Source: Pseudomonadota bacterium (GTDB taxonomy: Bacteria; Pseudomonadota; Gammaproteobacteria; Steroidobacterales; Steroidobacteraceae). Taken from it: a stretch of DNA of 64,000 bases. Position 1 is the stretch's first letter. Each line of letters begins with the position of its first letter. Made by a program: the position numbers and the translations under genes. Shown here piece after piece: positions 54,517 to 62,480 of the stretch. Location: assembly GCA_018241445.1 (NCBI GenBank), contig JAFEDT010000002.1, forward strand, positions 130,855 to 194,854. Direction: 5' to 3'. The notes under the pieces were generated by a model that saw nothing but the letters and a program-made list of their open reading frames with translations, had not been told where the DNA came from and did no database searches.

Positions 54517-55131
54517 TCAGTGCGCGCAGGCCGTGCCGCCGGCGCGGGTCGGCAGCACCCCCAGCCGCGCCAGCAATGCCCGGCTGCGCTGGCTGCCGGT
54601 GCGCAGCCAGATCTCGTACAGCCGCAGGATGTCGGCGTCACTGTAGCGGCAGGCGCCGTCACGCAACTCGTTGAGCACATCGACCAGGTGCTGGAACTTC
54701 GCCGCCAGTTCGGCGAACACGCTGGCCGGCACGCGGCTGCTGCGGCTGTGGGCCAGCGCGCCGTAGGCCTGGCCGCCCATGGCGATGTGGTAGTCGATAT
54801 CCACCAGGCTGGCACTGAAGCCGCGCGCAAAGAAGCCGGCAATGAACAGCGACACGTCACCCAGGTGCTGCAGGGCGCTGTTGCGCTGCGCCTCATCCGG
54901 GGCCTGCAGCGCCTCGCACAGCAGCACCGTCAGCGGCACCAGCCGCGAGCGGTCGGGGGTGGCGCCGTACAGCGCCTCCGAGCGGGCGAACAGGGTCAGG
55001 ACGTTGACGACGTAGTGTTCGGTGTGGTCGGCGACGCACAGGTGCTGCTTCTGCAGCACACCGTGCAGAGCGTCGCGGAAGAACTCGCGCAGGCTGGTGA
55101 CCGGCACAACCTGCTGGGCACTCTCGTCCAT
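54517..55131 (-). CDS. Conserved hypothetical protein (module partner 1)
   Basis: A 204-residue helical protein with LFIAGFFARGFSASLVDIDYHIAMGGQAYGALA as the central stretch (about 95-127, split) and a preceding HTEHYVVNVL. These motifs suggest a conserved family of unknown function. The ATG at 55131 is chosen; an ATG at 55176 adds a 15-residue leader, and neither has a strong Shine-Dalgarno. First gene of a two-gene transcript with 53825-54514. Confidence 0.7.
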   Translation of the reverse strand: MDESAQQVVPVTSLREFFRDALHGVLQKQHLCVADHTEHYVVNVLTLFARSEALYGATPDRSRLVPLTVLLCEALQAPDEAQRNSALQHLGDVSLFIAGFFARGFSASLVDIDYHIAMGGQAYGALAHSRSSRVPASVFAELAAKFQHLVDVLNELRDGACRYSDADILRLYEIWLRTGSQRSRALLARLGVLPTRAGGTACAH

Positions 55132-55248
55132 GGCCGCCAGTTGACTCGCACCCGGGCCCGGGTTTCCGTGATGCATTGCACTTAATTACACTGCCCGTCA
55201 GCAGCGCGCCTGGCAGCGCGACCGTTCGAGTGCTGCCAGCCACCCCGG

Positions 55249-56655
55249 GTGACCCGCCGGTGCGCAAGGGAGGAGCATCTGGCAGATACAACACCGGCGA
55301 CCCACGGCCGCGGCACATTGGGGCTGAACGCTTACCAGTGGCTGGTGCTGGCCGCCGGCTGGGCCGGCTGGGGCTGCGACGTGTTCGACGCCGTGCTGTT
55401 CAATTTCGTCGCACCCGCCTGCATTGCCTCGCTCCTGCACCTGCCCGCGGGCTCGGCAGCGGCGCGCACCGCGGCCGCGTACTGGAACGGCACGCTGACA
55501 GCGATGCTGCTGGTGGGATGGGCTGCCGGCGGCGTGCTGTTTGGCCAGGTCGCCGACCGGATCGGCCGCAAGCGCGCCCTTATGGCAACCATCAGCCTTT
55601 ACGCCCTCGGCACCGGCCTGTGCGCCCTCGTCACCAGCATCGGCCAGCTGGCGGCATGCCGTGCGCTTGCCAGCCTGGGAATCGGCGGTGAGTGGGCTAT
55701 CGGCGCGGTGCTGCTGGCGGAGAGTGTGCCGCACGAGCGGCGCGTGCAGGCCGCGGTGATCATGCAGAGCTCCTCGCCGCTGGCGATCCTGCTGGCCACC
55801 GCCGTCAACTACCAGATCACTGGCGTGTGGTTCGCCGACCAGCCGCAGGTGTCATGGCGCTACCTGTTCCTCTGCGGCCTGTTGCCGGTGGCACTGGCGT
55901 TGGGCGTACGGCAGTTCCTGCGCGAGAGCGACGAGTGGCGCGGCGCCGCGGTCGGTAGCCGGCCGGCGCGGCTGCGCGAGTTGTTTGCGCCAGCGCTGCG
56001 ACCCGCGACCGTGGGCGGGCTGTTCGCAGCAGCCACGGCGCTGCTGACCTGGTGGGGCTGTAACGCCTTCATACCGCTGCTGGGCAGCACGCTGGCGGCG
56101 GAACACGCGGCGCTGTTGCGGCTTGCGCCCGCACAGGCGCACTCGCTCGCCGCAGTGTGGCAGGCGCGCGCGGCCAACTGCTTCAACATCGGTGGCCTGC
56201 TCGGGGCGCTGGCCGCCATCCTGCTGGCGCGCTGCATGGGCCGGCGCGCCATGTTCATGTGTTATTTCCTGTGGTCGGCGCTGGCGCTGTGGGCGACCTT
56301 CGCGCCGCCGCTGCCGCCGCAACTGCGCCTCGCCATGCTGTTCGTCGTCGGCATGGGCGTGTACGGCATCATGAGCAGTTTCACCTTTTACCTGCCGGAA
56401 CTGTTCCCCACCCGCCTGCGCGCCAGCGGCGCCGGCCTCTGCTACAACGGCGGGCGGGTGTTGGCCGCCGTGGGGCCGTTCGCGGTCGGCGCCCTGGCGG
56501 CCGCGGCCGGCGGTTCCAGCGCCGCCCTGATGCGCATGATGTGCGTGCTGGCGCTGGCGCCACTGCTGGCCGCGCTGGCGAGTCCGTGGCTGCTGGTGGA
56601 GACGCAGCCCGGCGCTATGCACCCAGCGCGTCAGCAAGCTCCAGGCAGTCCCTGA
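55249..56655 (+). CDS. MFS transporter, aromatic acid/sialate-type
   Basis: A 468-residue membrane protein with 12 predicted helices. The motif between helices 2 and 3, GQVADRIGRKRAL, and the helix 4 region GIGGEWAIGAVLLAESVP place it with the sugar/aromatic acid:proton symporters (AAHS/SHS-like). Substrate unknown. GTG 55249 is used; the GAGGAGC after it suggests translation could begin a few codons later. It converges with the HAD gene, overlapping 41 bases. Confidence 0.88.
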   Translation: MTRRCAREEHLADTTPATHGRGTLGLNAYQWLVLAAGWAGWGCDVFDAVLFNFVAPACIASLLHLPAGSAAARTAAAYWNGTLTAMLLVGWAAGGVLFGQVADRIGRKRALMATISLYALGTGLCALVTSIGQLAACRALASLGIGGEWAIGAVLLAESVPHERRVQAAVIMQSSSPLAILLATAVNYQITGVWFADQPQVSWRYLFLCGLLPVALALGVRQFLRESDEWRGAAVGSRPARLRELFAPALRPATVGGLFAAATALLTWWGCNAFIPLLGSTLAAEHAALLRLAPAQAHSLAAVWQARAANCFNIGGLLGALAAILLARCMGRRAMFMCYFLWSALALWATFAPPLPPQLRLAMLFVVGMGVYGIMSSFTFYLPELFPTRLRASGAGLCYNGGRVLAAVGPFAVGALAAAAGGSSAALMRMMCVLALAPLLAALASPWLLVETQPGAMHPARQQAPGSP

Positions 56656-57310
56656 CCACCAGGTCGGCGGGTTGCAGGTGCGCTGGCCAGGTATGCGCGC
56701 GGCGGTTGATCCACACGGTGCCCATGCCGGCGGCGCGGGCGCCCGCGACGTCGAGCTGCGGATCATCACCCACGTACAGGACCTCTCCAGGCGTACAGCC
56801 GAGCGCGCCGGCCAGGCGCTCGAAGCACAGCGCCTGCGGCTTGGCCGCGCCGACGCCGCGCGCATCCAGTGACACCGTGAACTCGCCGGTGATGCCGATG
56901 GCCTCGAGATCGGCATTGCCGTTGGTGAGGGAGGCGAGCGCGTAGCGGCGTCGCAGCCGCCCGAACGCCGGCAGTACGTCGCCGAACAGGCTGACCTGGC
57001 TGCGCGCCGCCAGGAACACGCCGAAGGCCTGCTGCGCCACTTCGTCGGGGTAGCCATGCAGGCGCGCCTGCGCCGTCAGCACCGCCACGCGCAGGTAGGT
57101 CATGTCGTGGGCGTTGTGCGGTTCGCTGTGCGCCAGGCGGGCGCGCTGCAGCTGCAGTTCCGCCGGTGAGAGCCGCGCGGCTATCCGCGGGCAGTGCTGC
57201 CGCAGCCAGCCGTGCAGGGCGTCTTCGGCGCGCGCCAGCACCGGCTCCACGTCCCACAGTGTATTATCCAGATCGAAGGCAACGGCGCGTACACGGGCGT
57301 TCACCGGCAC
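56615..57310 (-). CDS. HAD-family hydrolase (YigB-like)
   Basis: A 231-residue phosphatase. Motif I FDLDNTLWD (residues 12-20, with nucleophile Asp12), motif II SLTNGN, motif III Lys in AAKPQAL, motif IV GDDPQLDVAGA. A helical cap lies between I and II. Sequence and size resemble YigB, which dephosphorylates a riboflavin intermediate, but HAD specificity is hard to predict. Divergent from the GST gene with 13 bases between. Confidence 0.88.
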   Translation of the reverse strand: MPVNARVRAVAFDLDNTLWDVEPVLARAEDALHGWLRQHCPRIAARLSPAELQLQRARLAHSEPHNAHDMTYLRVAVLTAQARLHGYPDEVAQQAFGVFLAARSQVSLFGDVLPAFGRLRRRYALASLTNGNADLEAIGITGEFTVSLDARGVGAAKPQALCFERLAGALGCTPGEVLYVGDDPQLDVAGARAAGMGTVWINRRAHTWPAHLQPADLVVRDCLELADALGA

Positions 57311-57323
57311 AGGTTAGCATCCC

Positions 57324-57974
57324 ATGGCATCCCTGACGCTCGTCATCGGCAACCGCAACTACTCCTCCTGGTCGCTGCGTCCGTGGCTGGCCTTGCGTCA
57401 CCTGGGCCTCACCTTCGATGAGGTGGTGATCCCGCTGGACACACCCGCGACACGCGCGCAGATGGATCGCTACGGCCCGAGCGGCAAAGTGCCGGTGTTG
57501 GTATCCGGGGCGCTTTCGGTCTGGGACTCGCTGGCGATCTGCGAGTACGCTGCGGAACTCGCCGGGCGCGGCTGGCCGCGCGCCCCCGAGGCGCGCGCGG
57601 TGGCGCGCGCAGTCAGCGCCGAGATGCATTCGGGCTTCGCCAGCCTGCGCACCCAGTGGCCGATGAACGCGCGCGCCCGCAACCGGCGCACCGCGATGAC
57701 GCCGGCCCTCGAGGCCGACATCGAACGCATCGACGAGATCTGGAACGACTGCCGCCGGCGCTTCGGTGACGGCGGCCCGTGGCTGTTCGGCGACTACAGC
57801 ATTGCCGATGCCATGTATGCGCCGGTGGTGCTGCGCTTCAACACCTACGGCGCCCGCGTCTCGCAGAACGCGCGCTGGTACATGGCCGCGGTGCTCGAGG
57901 ACGCCGCCCTGCAGCAGTGGCTGCAGGCCGCGCAGCAGGAGACCTGGACCCTGCCCACCTCCGAGGTGGGCTGA
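57324..57974 (+). CDS. Glutathione S-transferase family protein
   Basis: A 216-residue GST with NRNYSSWSLRPWLALRHLGL at the N-terminus, where the Ser pair following NYS is the likely thiol-activating residue. GPSGKVPVL has the cis-Pro, and VWDSLAICEYAAEL binds the glutathione gamma-glutamyl end. The C-terminal domain is helical (FGDYSIADAMYAPVVLRF). It is distinct from the GST at 45478-46164. Followed by the S9 peptidase gene after 44 bases. Confidence 0.92.
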   Translation: MASLTLVIGNRNYSSWSLRPWLALRHLGLTFDEVVIPLDTPATRAQMDRYGPSGKVPVLVSGALSVWDSLAICEYAAELAGRGWPRAPEARAVARAVSAEMHSGFASLRTQWPMNARARNRRTAMTPALEADIERIDEIWNDCRRRFGDGGPWLFGDYSIADAMYAPVVLRFNTYGARVSQNARWYMAAVLEDAALQQWLQAAQQETWTLPTSEVG

Positions 57975-58018
57975 ACCAACAAGCCGCGCGCACTGCGCCT
58001 CAAGGCAAGGAGCTTCCG

Positions 58019-60145
58019 ATGATTCTGGATCGCACGCCGCGTGCCGCGGCCGCGGGGCACGGCGCAGTCGCGCTGGCACTGGCGGCGCTGCTGGCCGCCG
58101 CCGCAACCCTGGTGGCGCCACCGGCCGCGGCGGCTGGCGCGCCCTTCACCGTCGAGGACCTGGTGCGCCTGAAACGCCTCAGCGATCCACAGGTCTCTCC
58201 CGACGGCCGCTGGGTCGCCTGCGTGCAGCGCGACACCGACATGGCGGCCAACAAGGGCCTCACCACCATCTGGGTGCTGGAACTGGACAAGCCGGGCGCG
58301 ACAGCGCGGCGCGTGAGCAGCGGGACCGCGAACGACTCCTCGCCGCGCTGGTCGGCCGACAGCCGTGCCCTGTACTTCCTGTCGGATCGCATCGGCGGCA
58401 GCCAGGTGTGGCTGCAGTACCTGTCCGGGGGCATGCCACAGCGCATCACCAGCTACCCGCTGGAAGTCGGCTCCTTCCGGCTGGCGCCGCACGACGAGCG
58501 GATCGCGGTGACCATGAATGTGTTCCCGGACTGCGATTCCCTCGCCTGCACACACGCACGGCTGGTGCGGCAGTCCAAGACCCAGGCGAGCGGGCGGATC
58601 TACGACCGCGTGTTCGTCCGCCACTGGGATACCTGGGAGGACGGCACCCGCTCGCACCTGTTCAGCGCGCCGTTGCGAGGTACCGCCGGCGATCCGGTCG
58701 ATGTTTCGCGCGGCTTCGATGCCGACATCCCGAGTCAGCCCTTCGGGGACGACGCCGACTACAGGTTCAGCCCCGACGGCCGGGAGCTGGTGTTCTCCGC
58801 GCGGATTGCGGGACGCAGCGAGCCCTGGTCGACCAACTTCGACCTGTTCCTGGCGCCGGCCGACGGCCACTCCGCCCCGGTCAACCTGACGGCCGCGAAT
58901 CCGGCCGCCGACAGCCAGCCGGTGTTCCTGGCAAACGGCGACCTCGCCTGGCTGGCGCAGGACCGGCCGGGCTTCGAGTCCGACCGCTACCACGTGATGC
59001 TGCGCGATGCGCACAGCGGCGCCAGCCGCGCCCTCACCGCCTCCTGGGATCATTCGGTGGCGCACCTGGACGTGGCGGCCGACGGTGTGACCCTGCTGGC
59101 GAGCACTGACGAACTCGGACAGCGCGCCCTGTACCGCATCGACCGCCAGAGTGGGTCGGTCCAGCGCCTGGTCGGATCGGGCGAGGTCGAGGCCTTCAGC
59201 GCCAGCCGCGAACGCGTGGTGTTTGCGCTCGCGGATCTGGGCGGCCCGGCCGACCTGTGGTCGGTGCCGCTTGCAGGCGGGGAGCCGCAGCGCCTGACCG
59301 AGGTGAACCGCGAGGTGCTCGGCGCGCGGCAGATGTCGTCCTACGAGCAGTTCACTTTCAAGGGCTGGAACGACGAGACGGTATACGGCTACGTGGTGAA
59401 GCCCTTCGGTTTCGAGCCGGGCAAGCGCTTCCCGGTGGCCTTCGTGGTGCACGGCGGCCCACAGTCGAGCTTCCAGAACCTGTGGACCTGGCGCTGGAAT
59501 GCACAGGCCTTTGCGGGCGCGGGCTACGCCGTGGTGATGATCGACTTCCACGGCTCCCCCGGATACGGACAGGCCTTCACCGATTCCATCAGCCGCGACT
59601 GGGGTGGCAAGCCGCTCATCGACCTGCAGAAGGGCCTGGCGGCCGCGGTGGCCCGGTTCCCCTGGCTGGACGGCGAACGCACCTGTGCACTGGGGGCCTC
59701 CTACGGCGGCTTCATGATGAACTGGATCGAGGGCAACTGGCCGGACCGCTTCCGTTGCATCGTCAACCACGACGGCCTGTTCGACCAGCGCATGATGTAC
59801 TACGCCACCGACGAGCTGTGGTTCCCGGAATGGGAGTTCGGCGGGCCGCAGTACCGCAACCCGCAGGGCTACGAGTCAGTGAACCCGGTGAATTTCGTCG
59901 ACCGCTGGCGCACACCGATGCTGGTCATCCACGGCGAGCGCGACTACCGCATTCCCTATTCGCAGGGCATCGCCGCCTTCACTGCCCTGCAGCGGCGCGG
60001 CATCGAGAGCCGGTTGCTGATCTTCCCGGACGAAGACCACTGGGTGCTGAAGCCGGCCAACAGTGTGTTGTGGTACCACACCGTCACTCAATGGCTGGAC
60101 AGCCATCTGAAGCCGTCAGGGCAGCAGCCGGGCACTTCGAAGTGA
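58019..60145 (+). CDS. Exported S9-family prolyl oligopeptidase/acylaminoacyl peptidase
   Basis: A 708-residue secreted serine peptidase. The start at 58019 follows AAGGAG and gives a signal peptide (about 1-40). A beta-propeller domain (SDPQVSPDGRWVACVQRD, repeated S-P-D-G-R blades to about residue 410) shields a C-terminal alpha/beta hydrolase domain: HGGPQSS, nucleophile GASYGG, Asp in HGERDYRIPY, His in DEDHWV. This is the S9C subfamily that cleaves short peptides in the periplasm or outside. Confidence 0.95.
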   Translation: MILDRTPRAAAAGHGAVALALAALLAAAATLVAPPAAAAGAPFTVEDLVRLKRLSDPQVSPDGRWVACVQRDTDMAANKGLTTIWVLELDKPGATARRVSSGTANDSSPRWSADSRALYFLSDRIGGSQVWLQYLSGGMPQRITSYPLEVGSFRLAPHDERIAVTMNVFPDCDSLACTHARLVRQSKTQASGRIYDRVFVRHWDTWEDGTRSHLFSAPLRGTAGDPVDVSRGFDADIPSQPFGDDADYRFSPDGRELVFSARIAGRSEPWSTNFDLFLAPADGHSAPVNLTAANPAADSQPVFLANGDLAWLAQDRPGFESDRYHVMLRDAHSGASRALTASWDHSVAHLDVAADGVTLLASTDELGQRALYRIDRQSGSVQRLVGSGEVEAFSASRERVVFALADLGGPADLWSVPLAGGEPQRLTEVNREVLGARQMSSYEQFTFKGWNDETVYGYVVKPFGFEPGKRFPVAFVVHGGPQSSFQNLWTWRWNAQAFAGAGYAVVMIDFHGSPGYGQAFTDSISRDWGGKPLIDLQKGLAAAVARFPWLDGERTCALGASYGGFMMNWIEGNWPDRFRCIVNHDGLFDQRMMYYATDELWFPEWEFGGPQYRNPQGYESVNPVNFVDRWRTPMLVIHGERDYRIPYSQGIAAFTALQRRGIESRLLIFPDEDHWVLKPANSVLWYHTVTQWLDSHLKPSGQQPGTSK

Positions 60146-60200
60146 GGGTGACGCAGGGGCTGGACCGGCACCCGAACGCGCACGCCGCAGCAGGCACGCT

Positions 60201-60572
60201 TCAAAACGTCAGGTAATCGAGTCGCGGCACCCGCTCGAATGCCCGCTCGCGGCCCACCAGGGTTGCCCCGTAGGCCAACGCGGTAGCCGCAATCCAGGCG
60301 TCATTCTCTCCAAGCCTGCGTGACATCGAGGTCTGCAAGGTCGCCATGCGCCAGGCAATACCGCGTGACAACTGGATCACGCGGAAATGACTGACGAACT
60401 GATTGAGCGCCTGCGGATCGCTGTAGCCTTCCGCAAACTCGCCCAGCGCGATGATGCTGACAGCCACCGGCCTTGCGCGCCGCGCAGTGAGTACAGCGGT
60501 GGCGGCGCCCGGCCGGTTTTTTGCAATTTCTTCTTCGAACTCGATCAGGAAGCTCGTATCGAGCAGCAGCAT
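60201..60572 (-). CDS. vapC: VapC-type PIN-domain toxin
   Basis: A 123-residue PIN ribonuclease. The acidic tetrad is visible: Asp5 in LLLDTSFLIEFE, Glu in ALGEFAEGY, and two Asp-type positions in ENDAWIAATAL with a later Arg/Glu (GRERAFERV). VapC toxins cut tRNA or rRNA. It starts 3 bases after the antitoxin stop, the standard order with antitoxin first. Confidence 0.92.
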   Translation of the reverse strand: MLLLDTSFLIEFEEEIAKNRPGAATAVLTARRARPVAVSIIALGEFAEGYSDPQALNQFVSHFRVIQLSRGIAWRMATLQTSMSRRLGENDAWIAATALAYGATLVGRERAFERVPRLDYLTF

Positions 60573-60575
60573 GAC

Positions 60576-60776
60576 TTACGAGCGATCGCTGCGCCGCCGG
60601 CCAGCCCCTTTTCCCTTGTAGGGCTCCATCACCTCGAGCAACTCGCCGGCCGTCAACGCGGGGCGTTCAGCGAACAGGCGCCGGATCACCCGCGAGAAGG
60701 ATTCGGTCCTGTCCCGCTTCTCGCGGGCCAGCAGTTCGTAGGCGTCGACTTCAATCGAGATGGTCTTGGTGGCCAT
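60576..60776 (-). CDS. vapB: VapB-type antitoxin
   Basis: A 66-residue protein. The start ATG at 60776 gives MATKTISIEVDAYELLAREK, a ribbon-helix-helix DNA-binding motif typical of this antitoxin family, then RRLFAERPALTAGELLEVME as the toxin-binding tail. A longer reading to 60923 is rejected, since it would cross the operator. It probably binds the palindrome at 60772-60805 and represses the operon. Confidence 0.88.
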   Translation of the reverse strand: MATKTISIEVDAYELLAREKRDRTESFSRVIRRLFAERPALTAGELLEVMEPYKGKGAGRRRSDRS

Positions 60777-60805
60777 ACACAGACCATACACGGGCTGTGT
60801 ATGGC
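60772..60805 (-). promoter_or_regulatory. VapBC operator covering the antitoxin start
   Basis: GCCATACACAG (60772-60782) and CTGTGTATGGC (60795-60805) are perfect 11-bp inverted arms around 12 bases; a third half-site CCATACAC lies at 60784-60791. On the minus strand TTGACT (60812-60807) and TGTATG (60790-60785), 16 bases apart, give a candidate promoter. Its predicted start lies about 2-4 bases before the ATG, so the mRNA may be leaderless. Confidence 0.7.
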
Positions 60806-60823
60806 GAGTCAATCGCAGGCCCC

Positions 60824-61453
60824 TCAGCGCTCGACCTGCTTGCGGAACTGCAGGCTCTGCAGCGTGAGCTTGCCGGGCGCCAGCACCGCGAGCGTGGCAT
60901 CGACCCCGTCCGCCTCGGGGCACATCTGCGCGTCGTGACGGGCGCTGAACTGGCGGTCATTGTCCTTGTGCCACAGCAGCTCGCAGCCCACCTGGCCCAC
61001 GTCATCCGCCACCACCACCGTGAACAGGTCGGGCGACTGCAGGCCCTCGCGCCAGCGGACCTTGTCGAGGAAGGTGTACAGGGTGGCGACGATGCCGCGC
61101 TTTTCGTCGACGTCGAAGCTGAGCATGCGCTGGCTCATGATGCGCTGCGCATCGTCGGCGGCGTTCTCCTGCAGGTACAGGACATGGCGCCCGAGCCGCG
61201 GCGAGAACACGTGCCGCACCGTCAGTGCGATGGCCTGCGCGGGGTGGCCGGTACTGCGCCCCTGCTCCTCCACCTGCGCGGTGTTGTCGTAGCGCCCGGG
61301 CAGCCAGGCCATCAGCTGCGCCAGCTCCGCCTCGCGCAGCTTGGTCTGGTCGGTGCAGGCGCCGGACAGGCCCAGTGCCGCAAGCAGCAGCACCGCGGCG
61401 CGGGCGCGGCGCACAGCCGCCGGGCGCGCCCGCGTGGTGGTCGGATCAGCCAT
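60824..61453 (-). CDS. CpcT/CpeT-like lipoprotein
   Basis: A 209-residue protein with a lipoprotein signal ending LGLSGAC (about 33). The mature part, LMAWLPGRYDNTAQV, then FSPRLGRHVLYLQE and LRRVHxF-type strands, matches the CpcT/CpeT fold, a small barrel that in cyanobacteria attaches bilins to phycobiliproteins. There is no sign of phycobiliproteins here, so it is a heterotrophic relative of unknown ligand. It overlaps the ATP-grasp gene by 8 bases. Confidence 0.8.
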   Translation of the reverse strand: MADPTTTRARPAAVRRARAAVLLLAALGLSGACTDQTKLREAELAQLMAWLPGRYDNTAQVEEQGRSTGHPAQAIALTVRHVFSPRLGRHVLYLQENAADDAQRIMSQRMLSFDVDEKRGIVATLYTFLDKVRWREGLQSPDLFTVVVADDVGQVGCELLWHKDNDRQFSARHDAQMCPEADGVDATLAVLAPGKLTLQSLQFRKQVER

Positions 61454-62480
61454 AGGAAGCCCTCCACTGGGCGCGGTAGTTGAGACCGAGTGTCATCAGG
61501 CGCTCGAGCAGCTCGGCGTACTTCACGCCGTTGGCGCGCGCCGACTCGGCAAAGTCCTCGGCGGCCTCGAGGTTGGGATTGGCGTTGGCTTCCAGCACGT
61601 ACACCTGGCCCTGCGCATTGACGCGGAAGTCCATGCGAGCATAGCCGGACATGCCCAGCGCCCGGTAGATGCGCCGCGACAGGCGATCGAGCGTGGCCAG
61701 CACCTGCGGCGCCAGGTCGGCCGCGGCGTGGGTAGTGATGCCGTACTTCGCCTGGTAGCGCTTGTCCCACTTGACCCTGCGGGTGGCGATGCCGGCCAGC
61801 GAGTCGGGCATGGAGCCGAACACCATCTCCCACACCGGCAGGCGCGTCAGCCGCTCGTTTCCCAGGACGCCGACGTACAGTTCGCGCCCCTCGATGTATT
61901 CCTCCACCAGCGCGTCGGTTTTCACCTGTTCGTGCACGAATTCGATGCGCTCGCGCAGCTTCACGGCGTCCTCGACCACCGAGGCCTGGGCGATGCCCAG
62001 CGAGGCATCCTCGACCGTGGACTTCACGAACAGGGGAAAGCGCTGCTTGCGCGGTACATGGATGCGGGTGCCGCGGCGGAACACCGCGAACTGGGGGGTG
62101 GCAATTCGATGGAAGGCCAGCAGCTGCTTGCACAGGTACTTGTCGCGCGACAGCATCAGCCCGCGCGGATTGCAGCCGGTGTACGGCTGGCGCAGCAGTT
62201 CCAGGAACGCCACCACGTGCTGGTCGTAGGTGCCGATGCCGTCGAACTCCTCCAGCAGGTTGAATACCACGTCCGGCTGCCAGTCGGCGATCGTGCTGCG
62301 CAGCTCCGTCAGGCTGTCGAGCACCCCGAGGCAGCGCACGTCGTGGCCGAGTTTGCGCAGCGTGCTGGTGACGTCGTATTCGGTGCGCCACTCCTCGATC
62401 TGCTTCTCGGTGTGGCCCTCGAGAGTGTCCGGCGGAACCAGGCTCGCGTGCATCACCACGAGGGTGCGCAGCCGTTTCAT
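61446..62480 (-). CDS. ATP-grasp ligase, D-Ala-D-Ala ligase-like
   Basis: A 344-residue ATP-grasp enzyme. YTGCNPRGLMLSRDK, FPLFVKSTVEDASLGI, LVEEYIEGRELYVGVLGN and MDFRVNAQGQVYVLEANANPN match the Ddl plan (ATP-binding Lys and Glu, Mg-binding Glu and Asn in EANANPN). It has a long N-terminal region without similarity that I can recognise. Such enzymes join an amino acid or peptide carboxylate to an amine. Overlap with the metallopeptidase gene (4 bases) suggests a shared product pathway. Confidence 0.88.
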   Translation of the reverse strand: MKRLRTLVVMHASLVPPDTLEGHTEKQIEEWRTEYDVTSTLRKLGHDVRCLGVLDSLTELRSTIADWQPDVVFNLLEEFDGIGTYDQHVVAFLELLRQPYTGCNPRGLMLSRDKYLCKQLLAFHRIATPQFAVFRRGTRIHVPRKQRFPLFVKSTVEDASLGIAQASVVEDAVKLRERIEFVHEQVKTDALVEEYIEGRELYVGVLGNERLTRLPVWEMVFGSMPDSLAGIATRRVKWDKRYQAKYGITTHAAADLAPQVLATLDRLSRRIYRALGMSGYARMDFRVNAQGQVYVLEANANPNLEAAEDFAESARANGVKYAELLERLMTLGLNYRAQWRASYG

